Shown here: piece after piece, positions 17,312-26,219 of the stretch
Layout: the number at the start of each line of letters is the position of its first letter
How positions within the stretch are numbered: position 1 is the stretch's first letter
NCBI RefSeq assembly: GCF_026319305.1
Contig: NZ_JAPDMV010000028.1
Span: 1 to 34,730 of the forward strand
Reading direction: 5' to 3'
DNA from: Methylophaga sp. OBS4
Lineage (GTDB): Bacteria > Pseudomonadota > Gammaproteobacteria > Nitrosococcales > Methylophagaceae
Length of the DNA stretch: 34,730 nucleotides
The notes under the pieces: generated by a model
The model's database searches: none
What the model was told of the DNA's origin: nothing
Seen by the model: only the letters and a program-made list of their open reading frames with translations
Program-made: the position numbers and the translations under genes

Positions 17312-19945
17312 TTAGAGACTTTTTCCGATGGAGGCTTGAGCCCTTCTGGGCTGGGCGGCATCATGTACCGGATTCAGGATATAAGGTGTCGGGCGGCGGA
17401 TATGATAGCCCTGAGCATAGGTAATACCGATGGCGCGTACCGCATCCAGTACTTCCTGACTTTCCACATATTCTGCAATCGTCAAAGCCTGCAACTCGTG
17501 AGCCAGATTGGATATGCAGCGAACGACAGCATGATCTTTGGGGTTGTTAACCATATTGGCGACAAACTCGCCATCGATTTTGACGAAGTCGATAGGAAAA
17601 TGTTTAAGGTAATGGAACGATGAGAAGCCGGAACCGAAATCATCCACAGCCAGCTTGAAGCCCTCAGATTTAAGGTTGCTGACGAATTTTTCCAGCAGTG
17701 TCATGTTCTTCACGGTATCGCGTTCGGTGATTTCGAAAACGATACGCTCGCGGCTGACGTTAGTTTTAGAGACGATACGTTCCACTTCGGGCAGGAATTC
17801 ACTCAGCACCAGCGAGCGGGGGGAGATATTGATAAATATCATACCGTCGTAGTCTTCGGCTTCCACTTGCTGCAGGGCTTTTTCCAGCATCACGAAATCA
17901 AGGTTATGGATGATACCCATCTTCTCGGCAATTTCGATAAATTCGTGGGCACCCATGATGTCACCGTCATCGGTTTTGATCCGGCACAGTACTTCCACCG
18001 CCCGGGTTTCGCCGTTTTCAGTGCTGACCAGCGGCTGAAAATAGGGAATGACCGCTTTGTCCTTGATCGCCTTGCTGATCCTCAGGCTCTTTTCGTTTAT
18101 ATCCTGGAAGACTTCCAGTATGTCGTTCTCGTCAGGCGTATAAGCGCGGTTTTTGCCGTGGCTTTTGGCTTTGTACATCATGTTGTCGGCGAACATAAAC
18201 AGGTCGCGGCTGCTGTCAGCGTGATCGGGATAGACTGACATGCCGATCGACAGGCGGGCATCGACCCGCTCCCCTTTGTCGGGTGTATAGAGGTCGATGG
18301 ATTGCAAGCCATCAAAGATCCGTTGGGCTACCAACTGGGCCTGCTCAATATCGCTTTCGGGCAAAATAACGGCAAACTCATCGCCGCCGTAGCGGGCGAG
18401 GAAATCGCCGCTGCGCAGGGCATGGCGCATCACATCGCTAATGGCCTGCAGGGCCTTGTCACCGAAACTGTGTCCGTAGGAGTCGTTCAGGTTTTTGAAG
18501 TTGTCCAGATCGATCATCAGTATCGAGAACTTGTAGTCATGGCGGGTGGCGCGCAGCACTTCGTAGTCCAGCATTTCCCAGAAAATACGCTGGTTGTGCA
18601 GATCGGTGAGGGGATCCCGGGTGGCGTAATATTCCAGATCCTTGGTGTACTTGTAGATGGCCTTGACGGAACCGACCACGTTGATCAGCGTCGACAGAAT
18701 ACTGCTGGTCACCAGCATGCGGGTACTATCCTTGCTGATATCGGAGTGCACGCCAATGCCGACAATACCGCCTATTTTTGGCTTGTCCAGCACCAGTGAC
18801 TTGGTCTGCAACCGGATGTGTTCGGGGTCCAGGCTTATGATCTGGCCATCGGGTATGGCCGTATGGTGCAGCACCTCCATGCTGATCTGATCATGAAACA
18901 GTGGATGTTCACTGAGATTATGGCGGATGGCGTCTTCCATCTGTTTCCTGGTGTCATCAGAAGGGGGACTGAGCCAGAAAAGTTCCAGCGCAAACATCTC
19001 GTCATCGACTTTAAAGATGGAGAATAGATTGTAGACCGGCATGACTTCATTTATTTCTCTCAGCAGCAGACTGATATATTCGCGCCAGTCCCGCACCACT
19101 TCAGAGGTGATAACAAATTTTTCCAGCATCTGGATCTCAAATTCCAGCAGATCCTTATCGACGGCCATGTTGCGCATTTTGTTGGATAGTTTTTCCACTT
19201 TGCCGTAGATACGATTGAGTTCGGAAAAGCCGTGCAGGTTATTTTGCAGGTCCAGTTTGCTCAGGTCTGCGACCCTTTGCACTTGCTCAATACTGTATTC
19301 CAGCTCGTCCACTGAGTTGTTGATACGCCGGTTCAGATAGGCAATGACAAATAACGAGAGCAAGAAAGGGAAAGGCGACAAGTAAACAAGGTTGATAAGC
19401 AGACTTTTCCTCGCCTCGGACAATAGCTGTGAAACATCGTAAGCGACTTCCACAACTGCGAGTACATCACCGGTGGCAGTGTTCCGGGAGCAGGTAAGAC
19501 AGTTTGTATTCGCTGCTAAAGGCCAAGTAAATCTAAGCGTATTGTTGAGATAGCTTTGCTGAAGCCGCTGCAATTTAACAGTGTTTTTCAGAAGACTATT
19601 GACCGGATCCGTTCTCGTTGTGGCCAGGCTCTCCAATTGGTGGAGGGTAATTTGATAAGAGCCATAACGTTTTTGTTGCTCTGTAATAAAGGCTTCGACT
19701 TCATCTGTATCCCAATCTTTTTGCTGCAGTTGGTAAAGATTGTCGAAGATAGTCGAAGCAATCTGTCGTGTCGCGGCGATGGTGCTGTTTTTGACCGATT
19801 CCTGATAGGCCCGATCGGCTGCAATATAAATGAGCAAGAAGCCCAGTGCGGAAAAGAAGACCGAAATTCGTATGATAAAGGCTTTAATAGAACGGTTATG
19901 GCGGCGCTGCTTATGGGCTTCCTGCGCGCTGTTATTTTTCAACAT
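17312..19945 (-). CDS. Membrane GGDEF-EAL cyclic di-GMP protein
   Basis: 877 residues. TM1 (about 24-42), a periplasmic sensor region with a Cys pair (NTNCLTCSRN, about 147-155), TM2 (about 184-203), then a cytoplasmic linker and a GAF-like region (about 270-430). The GGDEF domain (about 440-600) has an intact catalytic GGDEF (520-524) and an inhibitory I-site RSGD (511-514) five residues before it, so diguanylate cyclase activity is likely. The EAL domain (about 630-855) reads EVL instead of EAL at 651-653 but keeps the catalytic Glu, FINIS, EITE, DDFGSG (768-773), KIDGEF and the later Glu (AEYVE), so phosphodiesterase activity is possible. Convergent to the SnoaL-like gene and divergent from the nitrate cluster. 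Confidence 0.92.
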   Translation of the reverse strand: MLKNNSAQEAHKQRRHNRSIKAFIIRISVFFSALGFLLIYIAADRAYQESVKNSTIAATRQIASTIFDNLYQLQQKDWDTDEVEAFITEQQKRYGSYQITLHQLESLATTRTDPVNSLLKNTVKLQRLQQSYLNNTLRFTWPLAANTNCLTCSRNTATGDVLAVVEVAYDVSQLLSEARKSLLINLVYLSPFPFLLSLFVIAYLNRRINNSVDELEYSIEQVQRVADLSKLDLQNNLHGFSELNRIYGKVEKLSNKMRNMAVDKDLLEFEIQMLEKFVITSEVVRDWREYISLLLREINEVMPVYNLFSIFKVDDEMFALELFWLSPPSDDTRKQMEDAIRHNLSEHPLFHDQISMEVLHHTAIPDGQIISLDPEHIRLQTKSLVLDKPKIGGIVGIGVHSDISKDSTRMLVTSSILSTLINVVGSVKAIYKYTKDLEYYATRDPLTDLHNQRIFWEMLDYEVLRATRHDYKFSILMIDLDNFKNLNDSYGHSFGDKALQAISDVMRHALRSGDFLARYGGDEFAVILPESDIEQAQLVAQRIFDGLQSIDLYTPDKGERVDARLSIGMSVYPDHADSSRDLFMFADNMMYKAKSHGKNRAYTPDENDILEVFQDINEKSLRISKAIKDKAVIPYFQPLVSTENGETRAVEVLCRIKTDDGDIMGAHEFIEIAEKMGIIHNLDFVMLEKALQQVEAEDYDGMIFINISPRSLVLSEFLPEVERIVSKTNVSRERIVFEITERDTVKNMTLLEKFVSNLKSEGFKLAVDDFGSGFSSFHYLKHFPIDFVKIDGEFVANMVNNPKDHAVVRCISNLAHELQALTIAEYVESQEVLDAVRAIGITYAQGYHIRRPTPYILNPVHDAAQPRRAQASIGKSL

Positions 19946-20030
19946 ACTGCCAACCGGTCTTCATGTCTAATGTCCCTGATTTTGAAGGTCAATCTTAACT
20001 AGTGACAGGGGGGAAGTGAAGTGCTGATGG

Positions 20031-20044
20031 GTGATCTGGATCAA
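20031..20044 (-). promoter_or_regulatory. Candidate FNR/Anr box
   Basis: GTGATCTGGATCAA matches TTGAT-N4-ATCAA in 9 of 10 defined positions. It lies 86 bp upstream of the GGDEF-EAL start. A -10-like TTAAGAT on the minus strand lies about 40 bp downstream, which is not the classical -41.5 geometry, so the assignment is tentative. The rest of the 19946-20350 gap shows no gene. Confidence 0.35.
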
Positions 20045-20357
20045 TATCCGCTGGGTTAAATGAAATTCGTTCAGAAAACACGGATGTTTATTTTTTATGA
20101 TGTGATTGTAAATCATCCCGGTTGCATGCCGGCAAGCTGAGAAGGGGGGCTGAACGGGCAGCTTCCAGTTACGGCCAGGTATTGGTCAGGAGCTTGCGGG
20201 AATAATACAGCAGGTGGGCGGCCATTAGTTGCGAACGGTGCCTTGCTCTAAACACTGACAGACCAACTGAATACGGCAATATCACGTTGAAGAGCACCAG
20301 TGGCAACAGGGATGTTTCAGTCAAGTTGTTTCAGAGCCTGCCGGATAATAATTGCAC

Positions 20358-20441
20358 GGAACCATTTTGGCGCTACCAAATTGGTGCATTGATGTTTTAA
20401 TTTGGTGCGTAAATCAGTATAAAATGCACCAATTAAGTACT
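20358..20441 (+). promoter_or_regulatory. NtrC enhancer cluster upstream of nirB
   Basis: Compared with the NtrC consensus TGCACCA-N3-TGGTGCA: 20358-20374 (GGAACCATTTTGGCGCT), 20372-20388 (GCTACCAAATTGGTGCA, the best), a half-site ending at 20409 (TTTGGTGCG), and 20425-20441 (TGCACCAATTAAGTACT). The best site centres about 131 bp upstream of the predicted start, the usual enhancer distance for sigma-54 promoters. Confidence 0.75.
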
Positions 20442-20484
20442 TTCATAATCAATTATCTCTAATAATATCAATATGTTATAGGTA

Positions 20485-20499
20485 TGGCACGGACATTGC
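20485..20499 (+). promoter_or_regulatory. Sigma-54 promoter of nirB-nirD-nasA
   Basis: TGGCACGGACATTGC matches the -24/-12 consensus TGGCACR-N4-TTGC at all defined positions. The predicted start is about 20511, leaving a 23-nt leader without an attenuator before nirB. Confidence 0.93.
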
Positions 20500-20533
20500 C
20501 ATACTTATAAGATAGTTATTACCGGAGAGATCC

Positions 20534-22966
20534 ATGAGAGAAAAGTTAGTCCTTATTGGTAATGGGATGGCAGGGGTGAGAACGCTTGAAGAATTACTCA
20601 AGCTGTCACCGGAAAAATACGACATTACCGTTTTCGGTGAAGAACCTTACGGCAACTACAACCGAATCATGTTATCACCTGTTCTGGCAGGTGAAAAAAC
20701 CATTCATGAGATCATGATTAACGATCTGCAGTGGTATGAAGATAACAATATTACTTTGCATGCCGGCAAGAAAATCACCAAGATTGATCGTGTTAAACGC
20801 CAGGTACTGACTGATGACGGTACGGTCGCTGAATATGACCGTCTGTTACTGGCAACCGGTTCTAAACCATTTATGTTGCCTATTCCCGGCGCCGACTTGC
20901 CTGGTGTTATCAGTTTCCGTGATATCGCCGATGTCGATACGATGCTGGCAACGTCGAAAACCCATAAAAAAGCAGTGGTTATCGGTGGCGGTCTGCTGGG
21001 ACTGGAAGCGGCTAATGGTCTGATGCTGCAGGGTATGGATGTGACGGTTGTTCATATCAGCGATGTGTTGATGAACCAGCAACTGGATAAACCGGCTTCG
21101 GATTTGATGCTGGAAGAATTACGGGGTAAAGGCCTTAACTTCCTGATGGAATATGCCACCGAGTCAATCAGTGGTAATGGCCGGGTCGAGAAGCTGCATT
21201 TCAAGGATGGCAGTGAAATAGAAGCTGACTTGGTGGTGATGGCGGTAGGTATCCGTCCTAATATTGATTTGGCCCAATCGGCAGGTATTCATTGTGAACG
21301 CGGTATCGTGGTTGATGACACGATGCAGACCTTCGACCCTGCTATTTATGCAGTCGGCGAATGTGTGCAGCACCGTAACCAGACTTTTGGCTTGGTCGCG
21401 CCGCTGTTTGAACAGGCTAAAGTATGTTCAAACCATCTGGCGAAAATGGGTATCGCCCGTTATATCAGTTCGGTCACGTCCACCAAACTTAAAGTAACCG
21501 GTATCGATCTGTTCTCTGCCGGTGATTTTCTTGGGGATGATGAGACTGAAGATCTGGTCTTTAAAGACGCTGCCCGTCATGTGTACAAGAAACTGGTTAT
21601 CAAAGATAACAAACTGGTCGGTGCCGTATTGTATGGCGATACCGTAGAAGGCACTTGGTACTTCCAGTTGATGCGGGATGGGACCGATGTGTCCGATATT
21701 CGTGAGAATATGCTGTTCGGACAACATCACCTCGGTGATTCCGGCCATGGTCCGACCAACTCGGTGGACGGTTTGCCGGATGATGCCGAAATCTGTGGTT
21801 GTAACGGCGTATGTAAAGGCGACATTGTCAAAGCGATAGCCAAAGAGAACCTGTTTACGCTGGATGAAGTCAAGGCCCATACCAAAGCGTCTGCATCCTG
21901 TGGCTCTTGTACCGGTCTGGTCGAGCAGATTCTGGCTTCTGCGCTGGGATCTGATTTCAACGACACGCCGAGCAAAAAAGCGATGTGTGCTTGTACTGAT
22001 ATGTCTCACGACGAAGTTAAGGCCGCTATCAAAGAGCAGTCACTTAAAACCATTCCTGATTTGATACAGGCGTTGGACTGGAAAAATGCAGATGGTTGTC
22101 ATTCCTGCCGTCCGGCATTGAACTACTATATGCTCAGCAGCTGGCCCAATGAATATGTGGATGATCCGCAGTCACGCTTTATTAACGAGCGTGTTCACGC
22201 CAATATTCAGAAAGATGGTACCTATTCAGTAGTACCACGTATCTGGGGCGGGGTGACCAACCCGAGCGAATTACGCGCTATTGCTGATATTTCTGAAAAA
22301 TACGCTGTGCCAACGGTGAAGATCACCGGTGGTCAGCGTATCGACCTGCTGGGTGTGAAAAAAGAGGATCTGCCTAAAATGTGGGCTGATCTGAGCAATG
22401 CCGGTTTTGTTTCCGGCCATGCTTATGGTAAATCGCTGCGTACGGTGAAAACCTGCGTCGGTTCGGAATGGTGTCGTTTTGGTACCCAGGACTCGACCGG
22501 CCTCGGTATTAAGACGGAGAAAATGACTTGGGGTTCGTGGACACCGCATAAATTCAAGATTGCAGTATCAGGTTGTCCGCGTAACTGTGCTGAAGCCACA
22601 ATCAAGGACTTCGGTATTGTTTGCGTAGATTCCGGTTATGAACTGCACGTAGGTGGCAATGGAGGCATCAAAGTGCGGGCGACAGATTTTCTGACCAAGG
22701 TCGCGACAGAAGAGGAAGCGCTGGAATATTGTGCAGCCTTTATGCAACTGTATCGCGAAGAAGGGCACTATCTGGAGCGGACTGCGCCATGGATTGAACG
22801 TGTGGGCCTTAAGCACGTGCAAGCGCTGGTGGTGGAAGACGAAGTCAATCGTAAACGCCTGGCTGAGCGTTTCTATGAATCTCAGGAAAACGCACAGGAT
22901 GATCCTTGGGCAGAACATGCTGCCAAGTATCAAGAAAACTATATTCCTATCAAACAAGTAAGCTAG
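20534..22966 (+). CDS. nirB: Assimilatory nitrite reductase (NAD(P)H), large subunit
   Basis: It reduces nitrite to ammonium in the cytoplasm, passing electrons from NAD(P)H through FAD and Fe-S centres to siroheme. 810 residues (E. coli NirB 847). Order: FAD-binding motif LIGNGMAGVRTLEELL (residue 7 on), NAD-binding VIGGGLLGLEAANG (about 149), a BFD-like [2Fe-2S] domain with C421, C423, C456, C459, a second BFD-like Cys set (AMCACTDMS, then DGCHSC), the ferredoxin-reductase-like half domain, and the siroheme/[4Fe-4S] ligands C641, C647, C681, C685 (VGSEWC, GCPRNC). First gene of nirB-nirD-nasA; the GGAGAG Shine-Dalgarno lies 6 nt before the ATG. Expressed from the sigma-54 promoter above. 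Confidence 0.96.
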   Translation: MREKLVLIGNGMAGVRTLEELLKLSPEKYDITVFGEEPYGNYNRIMLSPVLAGEKTIHEIMINDLQWYEDNNITLHAGKKITKIDRVKRQVLTDDGTVAEYDRLLLATGSKPFMLPIPGADLPGVISFRDIADVDTMLATSKTHKKAVVIGGGLLGLEAANGLMLQGMDVTVVHISDVLMNQQLDKPASDLMLEELRGKGLNFLMEYATESISGNGRVEKLHFKDGSEIEADLVVMAVGIRPNIDLAQSAGIHCERGIVVDDTMQTFDPAIYAVGECVQHRNQTFGLVAPLFEQAKVCSNHLAKMGIARYISSVTSTKLKVTGIDLFSAGDFLGDDETEDLVFKDAARHVYKKLVIKDNKLVGAVLYGDTVEGTWYFQLMRDGTDVSDIRENMLFGQHHLGDSGHGPTNSVDGLPDDAEICGCNGVCKGDIVKAIAKENLFTLDEVKAHTKASASCGSCTGLVEQILASALGSDFNDTPSKKAMCACTDMSHDEVKAAIKEQSLKTIPDLIQALDWKNADGCHSCRPALNYYMLSSWPNEYVDDPQSRFINERVHANIQKDGTYSVVPRIWGGVTNPSELRAIADISEKYAVPTVKITGGQRIDLLGVKKEDLPKMWADLSNAGFVSGHAYGKSLRTVKTCVGSEWCRFGTQDSTGLGIKTEKMTWGSWTPHKFKIAVSGCPRNCAEATIKDFGIVCVDSGYELHVGGNGGIKVRATDFLTKVATEEEALEYCAAFMQLYREEGHYLERTAPWIERVGLKHVQALVVEDEVNRKRLAERFYESQENAQDDPWAEHAAKYQENYIPIKQVS

Positions 22967-22974
22967 AGGTAAGC

Positions 22975-23280
22975 ATGAGCTGGACTGAAATTGGCCCCTT
23001 GGCCGATATTCCAAGCAGAGGGTCGCGTGTGTTAGCGACCCCTGACGGCAACGTGGCCGTCTTTAGAACCGCGGGCGATGAAGTGTTCGCATTATATGAT
23101 CAATGTCCGCACAAGCAGGGTCCGTTATCGCAGGGCATCGTTTACGATAAACGCGTGGCCTGCCCGTTGCATAACTGGGTCATCGATATGGAAAGCGGTG
23201 AGGCCACCGGGCCGGATAAAGGCTGTACACGGACCTTCGAGACTAAAGTCGAAAACGGCGTGGTTTATATTTCGCTTTAA
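22975..23280 (+). CDS. nirD: Nitrite reductase small subunit, Rieske type
   Basis: 101 residues from ATG 22975 (AGAGG Shine-Dalgarno), 8 bp after nirB. A Rieske fold with an intact [2Fe-2S] ligand set, CPHKQG and CPLHNW (Cys-x-His and Cys-x2-His). The E. coli NirD is reported to have the fold without the cluster, so this version is of the cluster-bearing kind. It ends 13 bp before nasA. It completes the NirBD enzyme that makes ammonium from nitrite. Confidence 0.95.
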   Translation: MSWTEIGPLADIPSRGSRVLATPDGNVAVFRTAGDEVFALYDQCPHKQGPLSQGIVYDKRVACPLHNWVIDMESGEATGPDKGCTRTFETKVENGVVYISL

Positions 23281-23293
23281 AAGAGTCTTTGTT

Positions 23294-25945
23294 TTGGGTA
23301 AACAACATACAATTCAGACTACCTGTCCTTACTGTGGTGTCGGCTGTGGTGTACTGGCAACACCACAGGCGGATGGTACGGTTGCAATTCAGGGCGATAC
23401 TTCACATCCGGCCAATCTGGGGCGGTTGTGTTCTAAAGGTTCAGCGCTGGGTGAAACCGTTGATCTCAGTAACAGATTGCTATATCCGCAAATCGGTGGT
23501 GAACGGGTGTCCTGGGATCAGGCACTCGACACTGTCAGCCGCAAATTCAGCGACATTATTGCCAAACATGGCCCCAGTGCCATTGGTTTTTATATTTCCG
23601 GTCAAATTCTGACGGAAGATTATTACACCGCTAACAAATTAATGAAGGGCTTTATTGGCAGTGCCAATATTGATACCAACTCGCGCTTATGCATGTCTTC
23701 TGCGGTTGCGGGTTACAAACGTGCGTTTGGCAGTGACTCTGTGCCCTGCAATTACGAAGATCTGGAGCAAGCCGATCTCATTGTGATGACCGGTTCAAAT
23801 CTGGCTTGGTGTCACCCGGTTATTTTTCAGCGTATTAGCCAAGCGAAAAAAGACCGGCCGGCTATGAAGATCGTGGTCATCGATCCACGTAAAACTGCGA
23901 CCTGTGATATTGCAGATCTGCATCTTCCGCTGCGTCCCGGCAGTGATGCGACGCTGTTTAATGGTTTACTCAATTACCTGAAACAGGAAGATTACCTCGA
24001 TTGGGACTTTCTTGAGCAACATACGGAAGGCTTTTCAGCGGCGATGCAGGCAGCAAAAAACAGTGCCGGCAATATTCCGCAAGTGGCATCCGTCACCGAG
24101 TTGCCGGAAGAAGATATCGCCCGTTTTTTTCAATTATTTGCCTCTACCGAAAAGGTTATTACCCTCTATTCGCAAGGCATCAATCAATCGACATCCGGCA
24201 CGGATAAATCCAACAGCATTATTAACTGCCACCTGGCTACCGGTCGCATCGGCCAGCCTGCTATGGGGCCGTTTTCAATTACCGGACAACCTAATGCCAT
24301 GGGCGGGCGTGAAGTCGGCGGACTGAGTAATCAGCTGGCGGCGCATATGGAGATTACCAATCCTGAACATCACGATTTAGTCTCCCGTTTCTGGGAAACA
24401 GACAGACTGGCCACTGAAAATGGTGCCAAGGCTGTTGATATGTTTCGGGATGTGGCTGAAGGGAAAATCAAAGCCGTCTGGATTATGGCGACTAATCCCG
24501 TGGTCAGTTTACCTGATGCCGATAAAGTCAAAGCCGCGTTGGAACAGTGTGAACTGGTGGTGGTGTCGGAATGCGAGGCGCATACCGACACTACCGAGCT
24601 TGCTGATGTGTTACTGCCGGCCTTGGCGTGGGGTGAGAAAAGTGGCATGGTGACCAATTCCGAACGACGTATCAGTCAGCAACGCGCCTTTATGCCGCCG
24701 CCAGGAGAGGCAAAGTCTGACTGGTGGATTATTACGCAAGTTGCCCGCAAGATGGGCTTTGAGAAAGCATTCCCATTTGAAAAACCTGCTGATGTGTTTC
24801 GTGAACATGCCGCGTTGTCAGCTTTTGAAAACAACGGCAGTCGTGATTTTGATCTGGGTGCATTAGTGGGTATGACTGATGAAGCCTATGACAATCTTGC
24901 CCCTATTCAGTGGCCGGTCAGTGAAGCAGCGCCGGCCGGTACGGCCAGGTTGTTTACTGACAAGCGCTTTTTCACACCCAATGGCAAAGCCAGAATGGTG
25001 CCAATTGAGCCGAAGCTACCGGAAAATATGACCAGTGATAAATACCCGCTGGTATTGAATACCGGTCGTATCCGTGATCAATGGCATACCATGACCCGAA
25101 CCGCCCGCGCGGTTAGATTGAACGCCCATATACCGGAGCCTATCGTGCAGATTCATCCGGTTGATGCGATGAACTGGAATTTGATTGACGGCGGTCTGGC
25201 AAAAATCACCAGCGAATGGGGGCAGATGATTGTCCGGGTAGACATCACCGATGACCAGCGTCCGGGCAGTGTTTTTGTGCCTATTCACTGGAGTAACCAG
25301 TTTGCTTCACTTGCCAGAGTTGATGCTTTGGTTGCCGCGGCTGTTGATCCCATCTCGGGTCAGCCTGAATTGAAACATGCACCTGTCATGATTAGACCTT
25401 ACCAGCCCGCCTGGCATGGTTTTATTCTGTCTCGCCGCCCTATAGCGGTGCAGGATGCCAACTACTGGGTCAAGGTCAAAGGTGGACAATTCTGGCGTTA
25501 TGAAATTGCCGGAGAGCAACCCATTACGGATCTGGTTTCCTGGGCGCAGCAGCATCTGGGGGCCGATGGTGAATGGCTTGATTTTATTGATGAAAAAGCC
25601 GGCCGTTATCGTGCGGGTATTATCGTCAGAAACCGCCTGGAAGGGGTGGTATTTATTGCCCCCAGCCACGACTTGCCTGCCAGATCCTGGTTGTCACAAT
25701 TATTTGCCTCGACCAGTTTGTCTGATGAAGAACGCTACAGCCTGCTGGTAGGCCAGCCCGGTAAAGGGCAGAAAGATTGTGGTGCGATAGTGTGTTCCTG
25801 TTTCGGAGTGGGTGAAAACACCCTTAAAGAGGCCATTACTAGCGGTCATGTCAAATCTGTTGATGACGTTGGCCGCAAGCTTAATGCCGGTACAAACTGT
25901 GGATCCTGCATACCTGAATTAAAGAAACTGTTAACAGGCCATTAA
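23294..25945 (+). CDS. nasA: Assimilatory nitrate reductase catalytic subunit (molybdopterin, NasA/NarB type)
   Basis: It reduces nitrate to nitrite in the cytoplasm. 883 residues. The N-terminal [4Fe-4S] ligands are C11, C14, C18 (CPYCGVGC) and the Cys of GRLCSKG; the Mo-bis-MGD domain follows (SRLCMSSAVAGYKRAFG, MTGSNLAWCHPV, SQGINQSTSGTDKSN, ITGQPNAMGGREVGG, and VLNTGRIRDQWHTMTRT at the cofactor-binding C-terminal part). A C-terminal BFD-like [2Fe-2S] domain (CSCFGVGENTLKEAI, then TNCGSCIPELKKLL) is typical of NasA. I chose TTG 23294 as start: no ATG or GTG lies between the nirD stop and the first Fe-S Cys, and AAGAG is 8 nt upstream. No separate flavoprotein electron donor is encoded in the window. 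Confidence 0.93.
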   Translation: MGKQHTIQTTCPYCGVGCGVLATPQADGTVAIQGDTSHPANLGRLCSKGSALGETVDLSNRLLYPQIGGERVSWDQALDTVSRKFSDIIAKHGPSAIGFYISGQILTEDYYTANKLMKGFIGSANIDTNSRLCMSSAVAGYKRAFGSDSVPCNYEDLEQADLIVMTGSNLAWCHPVIFQRISQAKKDRPAMKIVVIDPRKTATCDIADLHLPLRPGSDATLFNGLLNYLKQEDYLDWDFLEQHTEGFSAAMQAAKNSAGNIPQVASVTELPEEDIARFFQLFASTEKVITLYSQGINQSTSGTDKSNSIINCHLATGRIGQPAMGPFSITGQPNAMGGREVGGLSNQLAAHMEITNPEHHDLVSRFWETDRLATENGAKAVDMFRDVAEGKIKAVWIMATNPVVSLPDADKVKAALEQCELVVVSECEAHTDTTELADVLLPALAWGEKSGMVTNSERRISQQRAFMPPPGEAKSDWWIITQVARKMGFEKAFPFEKPADVFREHAALSAFENNGSRDFDLGALVGMTDEAYDNLAPIQWPVSEAAPAGTARLFTDKRFFTPNGKARMVPIEPKLPENMTSDKYPLVLNTGRIRDQWHTMTRTARAVRLNAHIPEPIVQIHPVDAMNWNLIDGGLAKITSEWGQMIVRVDITDDQRPGSVFVPIHWSNQFASLARVDALVAAAVDPISGQPELKHAPVMIRPYQPAWHGFILSRRPIAVQDANYWVKVKGGQFWRYEIAGEQPITDLVSWAQQHLGADGEWLDFIDEKAGRYRAGIIVRNRLEGVVFIAPSHDLPARSWLSQLFASTSLSDEERYSLLVGQPGKGQKDCGAIVCSCFGVGENTLKEAITSGHVKSVDDVGRKLNAGTNCGSCIPELKKLLTGH

Positions 25946-25975
25946 ATTCCTTGTAACAGGCCATTAAATTCCTTG
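25932..25975. repeat. Perfect 22-bp tandem duplication over the nasA stop codon
   Basis: The unit begins TAACAGGCCATTAAATTCCT and occurs twice without a gap (25932-25953, 25954-25975). The first copy contains the end of nasA and its TAA; the second is non-coding. Identical copies imply a recent slippage or duplication event. Confidence 0.92.
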
Positions 25976-26005
25976 GCTTCTTGTAGTGCATCCTGTTTAA
26001 AATTT

Positions 26006-26097
26006 AGTATCAAATTAGTGCATTTTTGTCATCGCACTGTAATTTAATTTAAAAAATTATTATAAAACATATACTTAAATATTGGCATTAAGATTGC
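26006..26097 (+). promoter_or_regulatory. Sigma-54 promoter of the porin gene, with upstream NtrC-like site
   Basis: TGGCATTAAGATTGC at 26083-26097 fits TGGCAY-N5-TTGC, with the required GG-to-GC spacing. The predicted start is about 26109. An imperfect NtrC-like site, AGTATCAAATTAGTGCA (26006-26022), lies about 95 bp upstream; it differs by a few bases from the best nirB site. Confidence 0.85.
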
Positions 26098-26108
26098 TAA
26101 GTCACACG

Positions 26109-26206
26109 GAGTGAATCTGCAATGATGCAGCAACTTTTATAACCCATTTCTTTTAACCCAAGGTAACGAAGCCATAACCTGCTTGCAGGTTATGGCTTTT
26201 TTTTTT
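26109..26206 (+). ncRNA. ANTAR-type attenuator leader upstream of the porin
   Basis: Order in the predicted transcript: hairpin P1 CTGC-AATGAT-GCAG (26117-26130), a hexaloop with A1 and G4; hairpin P2 GGT-AACGAA-GCC (26162-26173), a hexaloop with A1 and G4 and a short stem; then a terminator of GCCATAACCTGC (26171-26182) pairing perfectly with 26185-26196, followed by ten T. P2 uses the GCC that starts the terminator's 5' strand, so the two cannot form together. ANTAR proteins are known to bind paired hexaloop hairpins with A1 and G4 and thereby prevent termination. The porin ATG follows 13 nt after the T run. Confidence 0.8.
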
Positions 26207-26219
26207 GCGAGGAAAAACC

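Noticed and set aside
21428-22009. 193-residue minus-strand frame opposite nirB
   Set aside because: Antisense shadow of a conserved gene, without ribosome site or recognisable domain.
23078-23293. Upstream extension of nasA
   Set aside because: It overlaps nirD in another frame and adds no NasA-like sequence before the Fe-S motif.
26101-26115. TCAC-ACGGA-GTGA hairpin as the first ANTAR hairpin of the porin leader
   Set aside because: Its 5' arm lies upstream of the predicted transcription start (about 26109), so it would not be in the RNA.
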